A stretch of DNA of 64,000 nt from positions 228,403 to 292,402 of the forward strand of contig JACMJZ010000024.1 of NCBI GenBank assembly GCA_014380365.1. The letters run 5' to 3'. The notes under the pieces were generated by a model. That model searched no databases and was not told where the DNA came from. It saw nothing but the letters and a program-made list of their open reading frames with translations. A program made the translations under genes and the position numbers. The stretch is from Pyrinomonadaceae bacterium. Lineage in GTDB: Bacteria; Acidobacteriota; Blastocatellia; Pyrinomonadales; Pyrinomonadaceae. Within the stretch, counting starts at the first letter, position 1. Each line of letters opens with the position of its first letter. Positions 9,714-18,296 of the stretch are shown here, one piece after another.

Positions 9714-9729
9714 CAGCACAGGTGCTCAC

Positions 9730-12168
9730 ATGCCGAAACTCCAAAGCAGCAAAAATTTGATCAGCCTCGCCCTGGCGCTTGCGCTCCTTGCCTCGCCGGC
9801 TATCGCTATTGCTCAACAAAAGCGCCCGGCGCCGCGGAAGCCGGCGGCCCAGGCACCTGCACCCACACCCAGACCTGTACCTGCACCTGCGAGGACGCCA
9901 ACATTTGACACCCTCCTCGCCGCCGACAGCTACCGAGTTTATGCAGAGGTCAGGGGCGTTGGGCAACTGATTCGCTCACCTGCCGTGACCGATTTGCTGG
10001 AGCCCATGGTGAAACTCGGGAGCCCGTCGAAAGAGTTTGAGGGAATGCTGAAGTGGCTCAACGCGCAGGCGGATGCGCTTGCGAGCTCGCGAATGCTGGT
10101 AGCCAGCTGGGCAACGAAACCCAATCTTCCAGTCTTTTTGCTGGCGATTGAATTTGACTCTCCCGAGGAAGCACAAAAGTTTGATCCGAAGTTGCGGCGC
10201 TTTATCCCCACCTTGCTGCCCACCCCTACACCCACTCCCGCATCAACACCGGCGTTGCCGGGGGAGAGTTCTGATGGCCCTGCCGTGGTTGGCCCGCCCG
10301 CAACTACGCCGGCGCCAAACAGTGGGCCAGCCGTACCGCCCTACGTAATAAAGCAGTCAGGCTCTTTGATACTTATCAGTGATAAGCCATTTGCGTTTAA
10401 AGATGTGGCGCCTCGTGGCAGTAAGTTGCTTTCAGAGGACCAGAATTTCGCCACCGCGCGTAATCGTTTTGCTTCCGAGTCGATCTTTGTGTACATCGAC
10501 ACTAAGTCGATCCAAAAAGAACAGGAAGAACAACTTAAGAAATACGAAGAGGAATATAAACAGAGAGAACTCGAAGCAGCCAGTCGGCCCACGCCTGAAG
10601 AGACGCCGGTCGATGCGGATTTGGAGCTAACGACGCTTGTGGCGCCAGTGCCGGTACCGGAGGGCACTCCTCAAGGGGAATTAGAAACTAGTCAGCCTAC
10701 TCCCGTCCCCGTGCAGTCGACCGCAACCTTGTCCGGGTCTGACGGCTCAGCCTCGTCTGGCATGTCCGAGGCGATGATGTTCCCGTTCTACAGCCTTTTG
10801 TTTGGCGGCGAGTCGATGTGGCCCGAAGCGGTGGGGGTCGCCGTGGTCTTCGAGGGCGATGCTTATGTCCTACGCACCTTGGTTATCAACGGCCCGGACA
10901 ATAAGGCCAACGCGATACCGTTTGTCCCGCAATTCATTTCCGGCCCCGCGCTCATTCCCGAGTCTCCCAACATTTTCCCCGCCGACAGTGATCTCTTTGT
11001 CGCCTTCTCGGTCGACTATCCGCAAGTTTATGAAGGTATGATGAAGTCGTTGGCGCACGCAGACGAGATGGCGAAAAAGTTCGGCGGACGGGTTGCTTCA
11101 CTGGCTCCCCGTGAACCCCCCTTCGCCGCTTATGAGAAGAAGCTGGGCCTAAAGATCAAGGACGACTTGTTACCGCTTCTGGGAAACGAGGTAGCGCTGG
11201 CGCTTCTCCAACTTCCCAAGCCGTCGGCTGCTGTCGCTGAAAGCAGTCCGGGGCCTGGAGGCCCCGAGGACAGTGGGAAAAAAGCTCCGCCACCCGCCCC
11301 GCCGGATCCAAGTCCGGTGATCGCCATTGCCATAAAGGACCGCGATGCCGTACGGCGCCTTATACCCAAGATCATCGAGTCGTTTGGATTCAAAGGCGCT
11401 GGTCTCCTGGCCCAAACCGAAAAACGTGATGACACGGAGATCACTTCATACGCCGGCGCTTTCTCTTATGCGTTTGTCGGCAACTTCCTGGTGTTCTCAA
11501 CTGATCCCGCCGCCACGCGACGGACGGTCGATTCATTCCTGGATCATCAGACACTTTCGTCGGATAGTCATTTCAAGAACACGATACGCTGGCAACCGCG
11601 ACAGCTCCTGGGCCAGCTTTATGTCGCCCCCGACCTCGTCGAGCGCTATTACCCCATGGCCATCGCCGGCGCTCAGGGTCAGGATGAGTTGAGAGACTTC
11701 TTGTATCGTCTCAGTCCGGTGCTCGATCCTGTTAGCTATGCCCTCACCAATGATGGTCTGGGACCGCTGCATGAGCTGCACGTTCCCCGAAACATGGTCA
11801 TGATGATGGTGGCCGGAATGTCGAAAGACACGAGCGAATCGCCGCTAATTACAAACGAATCAACAGCGAAGGGAGTGCTGAGAACGGTGGTTAACGCTCA
11901 AGAGACATTCAAGTCGACCCGGGACGATGGCCGTTATGGGACTCTTGAAGAATTGACTGCGGAAGGATTGTTCGACAAGACCTGGCTGCAATCACATGGA
12001 TATAAACTTGAGTTGACTGTCTCAGGAAATAAATTTGAGGCAACCGCCGTCCCGGTCGAGTATGGCAAGACGGGTTTGCTCTCTTACTTTATCGACGATA
12101 GCGGCATCTTGCGCGGCGGCGACCATGGCGGCGGCAATGCGACGATTGCCGACAACCCGATCCGGTAG
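9730..12168 (+). CDS. secreted DUF3352-like protein with pilin-like C-terminal domain
   Basis: 812 residues from the ATG at 9730, where a signal peptide (to AIAIAQQ) starts directly. A Pro/Ala-rich linker (~25-60) follows, then a long domain resembling DUF3352 proteins: YRVYAEVRGVGQLIRSP, later LLGNEVALALLQLPK, PVIAIAIKDRDAV and FLVFSTDPAATRRTVDSF. Two Pro/Thr-rich low-complexity stretches interrupt it. The last ~110 residues (ESTAKGVLRTVVNAQETF to the end) look like the globular part of a type II/IV pseudopilin without its N-terminal methylated helix. A weakly similar domain occurs in the anti-sigma-like protein at 52339-55047. Export is clear; function is unknown. Confidence 0.75.
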   Translation: MPKLQSSKNLISLALALALLASPAIAIAQQKRPAPRKPAAQAPAPTPRPVPAPARTPTFDTLLAADSYRVYAEVRGVGQLIRSPAVTDLLEPMVKLGSPSKEFEGMLKWLNAQADALASSRMLVASWATKPNLPVFLLAIEFDSPEEAQKFDPKLRRFIPTLLPTPTPTPASTPALPGESSDGPAVVGPPATTPAPNSGPAVPPYVIKQSGSLILISDKPFAFKDVAPRGSKLLSEDQNFATARNRFASESIFVYIDTKSIQKEQEEQLKKYEEEYKQRELEAASRPTPEETPVDADLELTTLVAPVPVPEGTPQGELETSQPTPVPVQSTATLSGSDGSASSGMSEAMMFPFYSLLFGGESMWPEAVGVAVVFEGDAYVLRTLVINGPDNKANAIPFVPQFISGPALIPESPNIFPADSDLFVAFSVDYPQVYEGMMKSLAHADEMAKKFGGRVASLAPREPPFAAYEKKLGLKIKDDLLPLLGNEVALALLQLPKPSAAVAESSPGPGGPEDSGKKAPPPAPPDPSPVIAIAIKDRDAVRRLIPKIIESFGFKGAGLLAQTEKRDDTEITSYAGAFSYAFVGNFLVFSTDPAATRRTVDSFLDHQTLSSDSHFKNTIRWQPRQLLGQLYVAPDLVERYYPMAIAGAQGQDELRDFLYRLSPVLDPVSYALTNDGLGPLHELHVPRNMVMMMVAGMSKDTSESPLITNESTAKGVLRTVVNAQETFKSTRDDGRYGTLEELTAEGLFDKTWLQSHGYKLELTVSGNKFEATAVPVEYGKTGLLSYFIDDSGILRGGDHGGGNATIADNPIR

Positions 12169-12173
12169 ATTAA

Positions 12174-12261
12174 CAGGAGCAGACGGCAGGAGCAGGAGGC
12201 ACGTTTCCCCTCAAACCCAGCCCAACTCTTCGACCTGCTTCCTGCCTGCCGACTGCTCCTG
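12174..12261. repeat. inverted repeat between convergent genes, probable bidirectional terminator
   Basis: CAGGAGCAGACGGCAGG on the left is matched by CCTGCCGACTGCTCCTG at the right end, spaced by about 55 bases. It fills the space between the stops of the convergent DUF3352-like and S9 peptidase genes. A GCAGTCGGCAG unit of the same type occurs twice at 17474-17497. Confidence 0.65.
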
Positions 12262-12262
12262 A

Positions 12263-14209
12263 TTACAGATTCTCTATCTCCACCGGCTCCACCGGTTCCG
12301 CCAGTTCAAACCCAAATACTTGCGAGTAGAAATAGAGTTCGGCATCAAGCGCTCGCTTGATGTTCTGCGCCTGACGAAATCCGTGCTGCTCACCTTCGAA
12401 GGCAATGTAGGCCACCGGAATGCGCTTCGCTCTTAACGCTCCCACCATCGCCTCGGCCTGATTCGGCGGCACTACCTGATCATCAAGACCCTGGAAGAAG
12501 ATTACCGGACACGCAAGTTGCTCGGCGAAGTTGATCGGGGAGCGTTCGTAGTAGACCCCTTTCATTTCCGGATACCGTCCCATCAACCCATCGAGGTATC
12601 GCGATTCGAATTTGTGCGTTTCCCTGGCCAGCGCTTCGACGTCGCTGACACCGTAGTGACTGGCGCCTGCTTTAAATGTCCGGCGAAAGGTGAGCGCACA
12701 AAGCGTGGTGTATCCGCCTGCGCTCCCGCCAGTAATCATCAGGCGCTTACCGTCAACCTGCGATTCCCTAACCAGAAAGAGCGCGCCATTGACGCAGTCG
12801 TCCACATCTACGATTCCCCATTTTCCCTTCAGTCGCTCCCGGTAAACGCGCCCGAACCCGCTGCTGCCTCCATAGTTGACGTCTAACACTGCTATTCCGC
12901 GGCTCGTCCAATACTGAATGTTCAGACTCAAAGCCGTTGCTGCCGCCGACGTGGGTCCGCCGTGGCTTTCAACCAGGAGCGGCGGCAGTTCGCCTTCGGG
13001 CGCGCGGAAGTCTGGATTTTTCGGCGGATAGAAAAATGCATGAGCGGTTAGTCCGTCTTCCGTGGGAAACTCCACGGCGCGCGGAACCGAAACGTAGTCC
13101 GCATCAATCTGAAGATTGTTTGAGCGGCGAAGTGTCGTGAAGCTTCTGGTTTCGAAGTCAAACTTTACAATTGCGGCGGCTTGGGTTGACGACCCCGCAC
13201 GCATCACGGCCTGTCCGGGCGAAGCTCGCAGAAACCTGATGTCAGTGTATGGACAATCAATTGGCTCAAGCTTTTTCGTTTGCGTGTCGATAAGCGCAAG
13301 CTTGGACATACCCTTTTCAATGTAGGTGCAGACGATTGTGTCAGCGGATTCGAAAGCATAACTCGACATGCCAAATCCCCATTGCGGCATGCCAAACTCA
13401 GCTTCCATCTCGCAGACTGCCTCAACTACTCCTCCTTCCGTTACCCGGTACAGATTCCACCAACCGCTGCGATCGGAGACAAAATGAAGCACGCCCTCCG
13501 GTGACCACTCTGGCTGAAATATCGATTCGTCTAATCCGCCGGCAATGCGTTGCGTGGTTTTGAACAATTGATCCTGGCCAAATTCGCCGATCCACAACTC
13601 CGTTCCATCCCAGGGCATGTTTGGGTGATTCCAGGTAAGCCATGCCAGCCGCGACCCATCCGGAGTCAGCCTCGGTGACGAATAAAAGTCGTTGCCAGAA
13701 ACCAGCACCTGGCCGCAGTCGTCATTTCCATTCAGATCGAGTCTTACCAGGGTGTTAACCGCGTCCTGTCCAACAACGGTGTGGTCTTCGCGAACACAAA
13801 TCAACCACTTACCGCTTGGATCGATTCGAGCGTCGGCGTAACGCATCCCAGCCGAAGGCGTAATCGCTTCGGGCGTTTCCGCATCTTCGATACCGCTTTG
13901 GCGATAGAGTCGTTGGTCGGAAAAGTTCGAAAAGCAGACGAGTCCGTCATGGATCGTGTAGTCGCCACCACCATACTCGTGAACCCGGGTTCGAACATTA
14001 AGCTGCGCCGGAGTAAGATCCGTCGTAGCTCCAGAATTGTCGCGTTTCACCAGCACATTTCGGCCTCCCTCATTGGGCCGCATCTCAATCCAATATATTC
14101 CCTCGCCCTGAATCAGGGGCTGGGACAATCCGACGGACCCACCGACAATCAGATCAGAAGTGATTGGCGACTTCCAGGTTCCATAGGGTGCGGACAGGGC
14201 ATCGGGCAT
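12263..14209 (-). CDS. prolyl oligopeptidase family (S9) serine peptidase
   Basis: 648 residues from the ATG whose complement ends at 14209; GGAGAGA lies at good distance and the protein begins [17 protein letters not shown] like other family members. The longer open frame to 14353 adds a Cys/Arg-rich stretch with no homologous look. The N-terminal ~390 residues form a TolB/beta-propeller-like region (repeated [18 protein letters not shown]). The alpha/beta-hydrolase domain carries the nucleophile motif GGSAGGY (Ser496), the acid in GLDDQVVPP and the His in EGEQHGF (His609). No signal peptide, so probably a cytoplasmic acylaminoacyl- or dipeptidyl-type peptidase. It stands alone, convergent with its neighbour. 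Confidence 0.92.
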   Translation of the reverse strand: MPDALSAPYGTWKSPITSDLIVGGSVGLSQPLIQGEGIYWIEMRPNEGGRNVLVKRDNSGATTDLTPAQLNVRTRVHEYGGGDYTIHDGLVCFSNFSDQRLYRQSGIEDAETPEAITPSAGMRYADARIDPSGKWLICVREDHTVVGQDAVNTLVRLDLNGNDDCGQVLVSGNDFYSSPRLTPDGSRLAWLTWNHPNMPWDGTELWIGEFGQDQLFKTTQRIAGGLDESIFQPEWSPEGVLHFVSDRSGWWNLYRVTEGGVVEAVCEMEAEFGMPQWGFGMSSYAFESADTIVCTYIEKGMSKLALIDTQTKKLEPIDCPYTDIRFLRASPGQAVMRAGSSTQAAAIVKFDFETRSFTTLRRSNNLQIDADYVSVPRAVEFPTEDGLTAHAFFYPPKNPDFRAPEGELPPLLVESHGGPTSAAATALSLNIQYWTSRGIAVLDVNYGGSSGFGRVYRERLKGKWGIVDVDDCVNGALFLVRESQVDGKRLMITGGSAGGYTTLCALTFRRTFKAGASHYGVSDVEALARETHKFESRYLDGLMGRYPEMKGVYYERSPINFAEQLACPVIFFQGLDDQVVPPNQAEAMVGALRAKRIPVAYIAFEGEQHGFRQAQNIKRALDAELYFYSQVFGFELAEPVEPVEIENL

Positions 14210-14668
14210 TTTGGAATCTCTCCGAATTGTAGGAATTTTCTGGTTGCAGTCAGAATAGCATCCCCCGCGCTGAACATCGCATGGGCGCTTGCGAAAATTT
14301 GCGGATGCTTTTGTTACGCTCCCGTGAACTCTTTGCAAGGATTTTGCAACCAACCGCTCGGCTAGTGAGCCTAGTATGGCCCATCGTTAATTCTCCTTGG
14401 GAGAACGTGAAATAAGGCAAGGGCGTCGGTCTTGGGGGAGGTCGGCGCCCGACGTCTGTCTGGGGTTAAATCTCTTTAAGAACACTCTCACTCAACCTTT
14501 TCAACTCTTCGTTTCAGACATTTTGACTAGAGTCAGCGCACGGCAAGTTCCCGGTTCTCGGCCGGAAGGCATCTCCTTGTCTCGAAGACTGCCGGACTTT
14601 CATTGACTCCCACTCTCAAACGCGATAACAATTCGCACGCTCCCCCAACACGGAAGAGGTGAATCAGC
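14210..14668. other. 459-base intergenic region between divergent genes
   Basis: Holds the 5' regions of the S9 peptidase (-) and the gamma-glutamyltransferase (+). An imperfect hairpin (GGGCGTCGGTC / GGTCGGCGCCC) lies near 14423-14450. A 69-codon open frame at 14397-14606 has no signal, no good RBS and no recognisable composition, so I see no gene here. Confidence 0.5.
14603..14631 (+). promoter_or_regulatory. possible sigma70-type promoter of the GGT gene
   Basis: TTGACT (14603-14608), a 17-base spacer and TAACAA (14626-14631), with GATAAC overlapping. The -35 is good and the -10 poor. Transcription would start about 30 bases before the TTG start of the gamma-glutamyltransferase. Weak, pattern-based only. 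Confidence 0.3.
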
Positions 14669-16567
14669 TTGCGCCGAACATTAGTCCTCCTAATCGTTGC
14701 TGCATTACTGCTGGCCTCGGCGCCGTTTTCTATCTCGCTCGCACAGACCTTTCGCCCCGTAGTCCGTGGCAAGCGCGGCGTGGTTGCGGGTGGTCATCCG
14801 TTATCAGTTGAAGCCGGCCTGCGAATTCTGCAAAAGGGCGGTAACGCGGTAGACGCGGGCGTGGCCACAATACTTGCCGCTTCGGTGATCGAGTTTTCGC
14901 ATTTCTCTTTCGGCGGCGAAGTACCGATTCTCATTAAACTGACGGGCAAAGATGTTGCCGTGGTTGAGGGCATGGGTCAGGCCCCAATGAAGGCCACACG
15001 TGAGTTTTTCGTCAATCGCGTTTCACGAACGAACGGCCAATCTGGTAGCGGCGACAAGGCGACAATGGCCGGCGGAAAGCCAGGAACAATTCCCTCCACC
15101 GGACCGCTCTCCGCCACCGTGCCTGCCGTGCTCGACGCCTGCATCACCGCGCTGGATAAGTTTGGAACAAAATCACTTGGCGAAGTGACGCAACCGGCAA
15201 TCGAGCTGGCCGATGGCTTTCCTATAGACGAGCTGCGCGTGCAGTACATTAAGACTCGCGCACCAGTTTTTTCCGCATGGCCGGAAGCGAAACGGCTTTT
15301 TCTCCCCAATGGCGAGGTCCCCAAAGTGGGCGACATCTTCGTGCAGGCTGATCTTGCCCGTACGCTGCGAGAGATCGTCGCCGTCGAAGACCGAGCAGCA
15401 GCCTCGCGAACTGCGAAACAAGGATCGAGTGCCGGTAAACAGACGTCGCAGAACAGTCGCCAGGCGGGTCTGGTTGCCGCTCGCGATTATTTCTATCGAG
15501 GCCCAATCGGCAAACGTATCGGCGACTACATGCAAACTCACGGCGGCTTGCTCGCCGCGGAAGATATCGCCCGCTTTCACGCGCGCGTGGGCACACCGGT
15601 CAAAGCTGACTACCGCGGCTACGAAATTTACAAAGCGGGTTTTTGGACCCAGGGCCCGGCGATGGTCCAGACGCTGAACCTCCTGGACGGCTACGACCTG
15701 AAAGCGATGGGCCACAACTCCGCTGATTACATTCACACCCTCACGGAGTCGATCAAGCTCGCGCTCGCCGATCGCGATCGTTATTACGGCGATCCTGATT
15801 TCGTGAAGATTCCGATGGGCGAGCTCTTGTCGAAAAACTACGCCGCGTTGCGCCGGGCGTTGATCGAGAAGCAACGGGCGTCGCTAACGCAGCAACCAGG
15901 TGACCCGCTGAACATGAAGGCCGTGCTTGCCAGTGCTGGTCAGCGTCTCAGCCGTGCGTCGAGCGTCCCGGAAGTTGAACGCGCCAACGATACAACCTGC
16001 GTCAACGTCATCGACAAAGATGGAAACTTGTTCAGCGCGACTCCGAGCGGCGCCTGGCTGCCCGCGGTCGTCGCTGGCGACACGGGAGTGTTGATGGGCC
16101 AGCGTCTTCAATCCGCGCTCACCGATGCAAACAGTCCCAACGTCGTCGCTCCCGGCAAGCGTCCACGAATCACACTGACACCGACGCTCGTGCTGCGGGG
16201 CGGCGAACCGTTCATGGTGCTCAGCACACCGGGAGGTGACAATCAGGATCAGGCGCTTTTGCAGGTCCTACTAAATATCATCGAGTTTGCCATGAACCCG
16301 CAGGAGGCGGTCGAGGCCGCGCGCTTTGATACGCAACACTACGTCAGCTCCTTTGACGATCACGAATTTCTGGCTGGCTCGTTGAATCTCGAAGCGCGCA
16401 TCGCAGATCAAGTCGTTGCTGATTTGAAATCTCGCGGTCATAAGGTCACGGTGCAATCCGCATATGGAACAACCTCCGCGCCTACGGTAGTTGTTTACGA
16501 CACGCGGAATGGCGTGTCTTCGGCGGGCGCTGATCCGCGGCGAGGGCGTTACGCGGTGGCGTGGTAG
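14669..16567 (+). CDS. ggt: gamma-glutamyltransferase (GGT), periplasmic
   Basis: 632 residues. The TTG at 14669 is taken as start: GGAAGAGG stands about ten bases upstream and the signal peptide MRRTLVLLIVAALLLASA begins there. GGT cleaves gamma-glutamyl bonds (glutathione and similar) after autoprocessing into two subunits. The large-subunit start GNAVDAGVAT and the processing/nucleophile site NDTTCVNVIDKDGN (Thr442) are present. Substrate/oxyanion-region motifs TPTLVLRGGEPFMVLSTPGG follow. An insert of ~20 Ser/Gln/Arg-rich residues around 250-270 lengthens it slightly relative to the usual ~580. Transcribed away from the S9 peptidase; both could serve peptide scavenging. Confidence 0.93.
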   Translation: MRRTLVLLIVAALLLASAPFSISLAQTFRPVVRGKRGVVAGGHPLSVEAGLRILQKGGNAVDAGVATILAASVIEFSHFSFGGEVPILIKLTGKDVAVVEGMGQAPMKATREFFVNRVSRTNGQSGSGDKATMAGGKPGTIPSTGPLSATVPAVLDACITALDKFGTKSLGEVTQPAIELADGFPIDELRVQYIKTRAPVFSAWPEAKRLFLPNGEVPKVGDIFVQADLARTLREIVAVEDRAAASRTAKQGSSAGKQTSQNSRQAGLVAARDYFYRGPIGKRIGDYMQTHGGLLAAEDIARFHARVGTPVKADYRGYEIYKAGFWTQGPAMVQTLNLLDGYDLKAMGHNSADYIHTLTESIKLALADRDRYYGDPDFVKIPMGELLSKNYAALRRALIEKQRASLTQQPGDPLNMKAVLASAGQRLSRASSVPEVERANDTTCVNVIDKDGNLFSATPSGAWLPAVVAGDTGVLMGQRLQSALTDANSPNVVAPGKRPRITLTPTLVLRGGEPFMVLSTPGGDNQDQALLQVLLNIIEFAMNPQEAVEAARFDTQHYVSSFDDHEFLAGSLNLEARIADQVVADLKSRGHKVTVQSAYGTTSAPTVVVYDTRNGVSSAGADPRRGRYAVAW

Positions 16568-16634
16568 GATAGGCATTCCTGCCTGTCATGTATGACCCAC
16601 GAATACTTTCCCGTCTAAGAATTCATACACAAGG

Positions 16635-17462
16635 ATGACACTGACGCTTATCGATCGCACTATTCCACAGTTCGCTGTTTTCTCGCTGCTGTTGGTTTTC
16701 GGCATCGGTGCGTGTGGCCGCGAAGCACCCAGCGGTCGCGATGCCGGCCCTACGAGCTACGAGCGGGGCGCTCAAATCGTCGCGGAATACGTCAAACGCG
16801 ACGCGGCGCTTTACCGCAAGAACCGCGTCCGCATGACTATCGCTTCGGCGTCCGACCCGGTGCAGGTTTACGAGCTCGAGATATGGCGCAAGCAGACTGC
16901 GACCGAGACGCACACCCTTACGCACATCGTCCAGCCTGCTCACGAAAGCGACCTTGCCGCGTTAAGTGTCGAACGAAAAGGAGAGCCCGCGATCAACGTC
17001 ACCTACGTCTCGTCGATGGATCAGTTTCGTGAAACGGGCACGAACAAGATGTTCTTCGGAGGCTTGACCGCGCAGGAACTGCTCGGAGAATGGGACAAGT
17101 ATGATTACAAGTTGGTGGATGAGAAAAATCTGGAGGGCGTCAAAGTTTATGAAGTTGAAGGGACACTCAGGCCTCCAGCCGACTCAATAATCGCGCGAAC
17201 GCGAACGTTCTTTCGTGCTGACACAAACCTCCCGGCTGAGATGCACCTCTTCAATTCGGAGGGCAAGGAACTGCGCACTTTCAAAGTACGTGAGTATCGC
17301 AACGTTGCCGGACGCGAGGCCGTCTGGCGAACTGAAATTGAGAATCACATACGCCCGACGAAGATCACCATTGAAACCCTGAGCCTCGATTGGCCCGAAA
17401 AGGCAGACGACGCAACGTTCACGCGGGATCGCTTGAAACAGTTGGCGCTGCGGAAGAAGTAA
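16635..17462 (+). CDS. LolA-like outer-membrane lipoprotein-sorting protein (lipoprotein)
   Basis: 275 residues. The N-terminus carries a hydrophobic segment ending in a lipobox-like IGAC, so it is probably lipidated at the Cys near residue 27. The rest has the beta-rich look of the LolA_like group: repeated strands, RTRTFFRADTNLPAEMHLF, then TFKVREYRNVAGREAVW and a final EIENHIRPTKITIETLSLDW. It lies 105 bases before a LolD-like ATPase and an FtsX-type permease on the same strand. Proteins of this group commonly accompany such transporters, so it likely receives or carries a lipoprotein or lipid cargo between membranes. The exact substrate cannot be read from sequence. Confidence 0.75.
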   Translation: MTLTLIDRTIPQFAVFSLLLVFGIGACGREAPSGRDAGPTSYERGAQIVAEYVKRDAALYRKNRVRMTIASASDPVQVYELEIWRKQTATETHTLTHIVQPAHESDLAALSVERKGEPAINVTYVSSMDQFRETGTNKMFFGGLTAQELLGEWDKYDYKLVDEKNLEGVKVYEVEGTLRPPADSIIARTRTFFRADTNLPAEMHLFNSEGKELRTFKVREYRNVAGREAVWRTEIENHIRPTKITIETLSLDWPEKADDATFTRDRLKQLALRKK

Positions 17463-17567
17463 GAATCAGAAGGCAGTCGGCAGGAGCAGTCGGCAGAACA
17501 AGAACCAGGACAAGAACAAAGGCCCAAAGACGAAAGACCGAAGACTGAAGACTGAAGACCAAAAACA
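17463..17567. repeat. simple-repeat spacer in the LolA-like/ABC operon
   Basis: GCAGTCGGCAG occurs twice (17474-17484, 17487-17497), followed by an A/G-rich run with repeats of AAGACTG near 17537-17560. It is purine-rich and stop-rich, with no gene. The first unit matches the palindrome at 12174-12261. Confidence 0.6.
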
Positions 17568-18296
17568 ATGACTGAACCCGACAACGTGGTGCAATTACAA
17601 AGGGTCTCCAAGGCGTACGCCGACGGCCAAATATTCTACGCGCTCAACCAAATTGATGTGGCGGTTACGCGTGGAGAGCGCGTCGCGATCATGGGGCCCT
17701 CGGGGTCAGGCAAGTCAACGATGCTGAATCTGATCTGCGGGCTCGACGTTCCAACTTCGGGCAGTGTGTGGGTGGACGGAACCGAGTTGTCACAGCTAAG
17801 CGACGACCAACGCACGCGACTTCGTCGGGAAAAGATCGGCATGATCTTTCAGTCGTTCAACTTGCTCCCCACACTCTCCGCCCTGGAGAACGTATCGCTA
17901 CCCTTGCGTCTACGAGACCGGTCGCGACGCGAGGCAGAAAAGCGGGCGCTCGAATTGCTCGAACGCGTAGGTCTACACAGACAAGCGACCCACCGCCCCG
18001 ATGAGATGTCAGGCGGCGAATGCCAGCGCGTGGCCATCGCGCGAGCGTTGATTTTCGACCCGCCTCTACTTCTGGCAGACGAGCCCACAGGTAACCTCGA
18101 CTCGGCCAGCGGAAAAGGGATTCTACAACTGCTCGACGAACTACACCGCGAATTGAACTCCACCATCCTGCTGGTGACGCACGATGAATACACTGCTGCA
18201 ACCTGCGAACGCATGTTAATTCTCCGCGACGGCCGAGTGGCGGAAGACCGCCTCCGTGCAACCGGCGGCAACGACCCATCGCCGGAGGATGCGTGA
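17568..18296 (+). CDS. ABC transporter ATP-binding protein, LolD/MacB-type
   Basis: 242 residues, the length of a stand-alone nucleotide-binding subunit. Walker A GPSGSGKST (Lys49), Q-loop MIFQSFNLLPTLSALENV, signature MSGGECQRVAIARAL (Met replaces the usual Leu), Walker B LLLADEPTGNLD and the switch His in VTHDE are all present. The FQSFNLLPTL and PTGNLD signatures are typical of the LolD/MacB/FtsE group that drives FtsX-fold permeases by mechanotransmission rather than transport through the membrane. Its stop overlaps the start of the permease gene, so the two are translationally coupled. Confidence 0.93.
   Translation: MTEPDNVVQLQRVSKAYADGQIFYALNQIDVAVTRGERVAIMGPSGSGKSTMLNLICGLDVPTSGSVWVDGTELSQLSDDQRTRLRREKIGMIFQSFNLLPTLSALENVSLPLRLRDRSRREAEKRALELLERVGLHRQATHRPDEMSGGECQRVAIARALIFDPPLLLADEPTGNLDSASGKGILQLLDELHRELNSTILLVTHDEYTAATCERMLILRDGRVAEDRLRATGGNDPSPEDA

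Noticed and set aside
14397..14606. 69-codon open frame in an intergenic space
   Set aside because: No RBS, no hydrophobic or domain pattern, and overlaps the likely promoter region of the ggt gene.
15173..15874. 233-codon open frame on the minus strand
   Set aside because: Lies fully antisense to the gamma-glutamyltransferase gene; no RBS or family features; a by-product of G+C-rich codon use.
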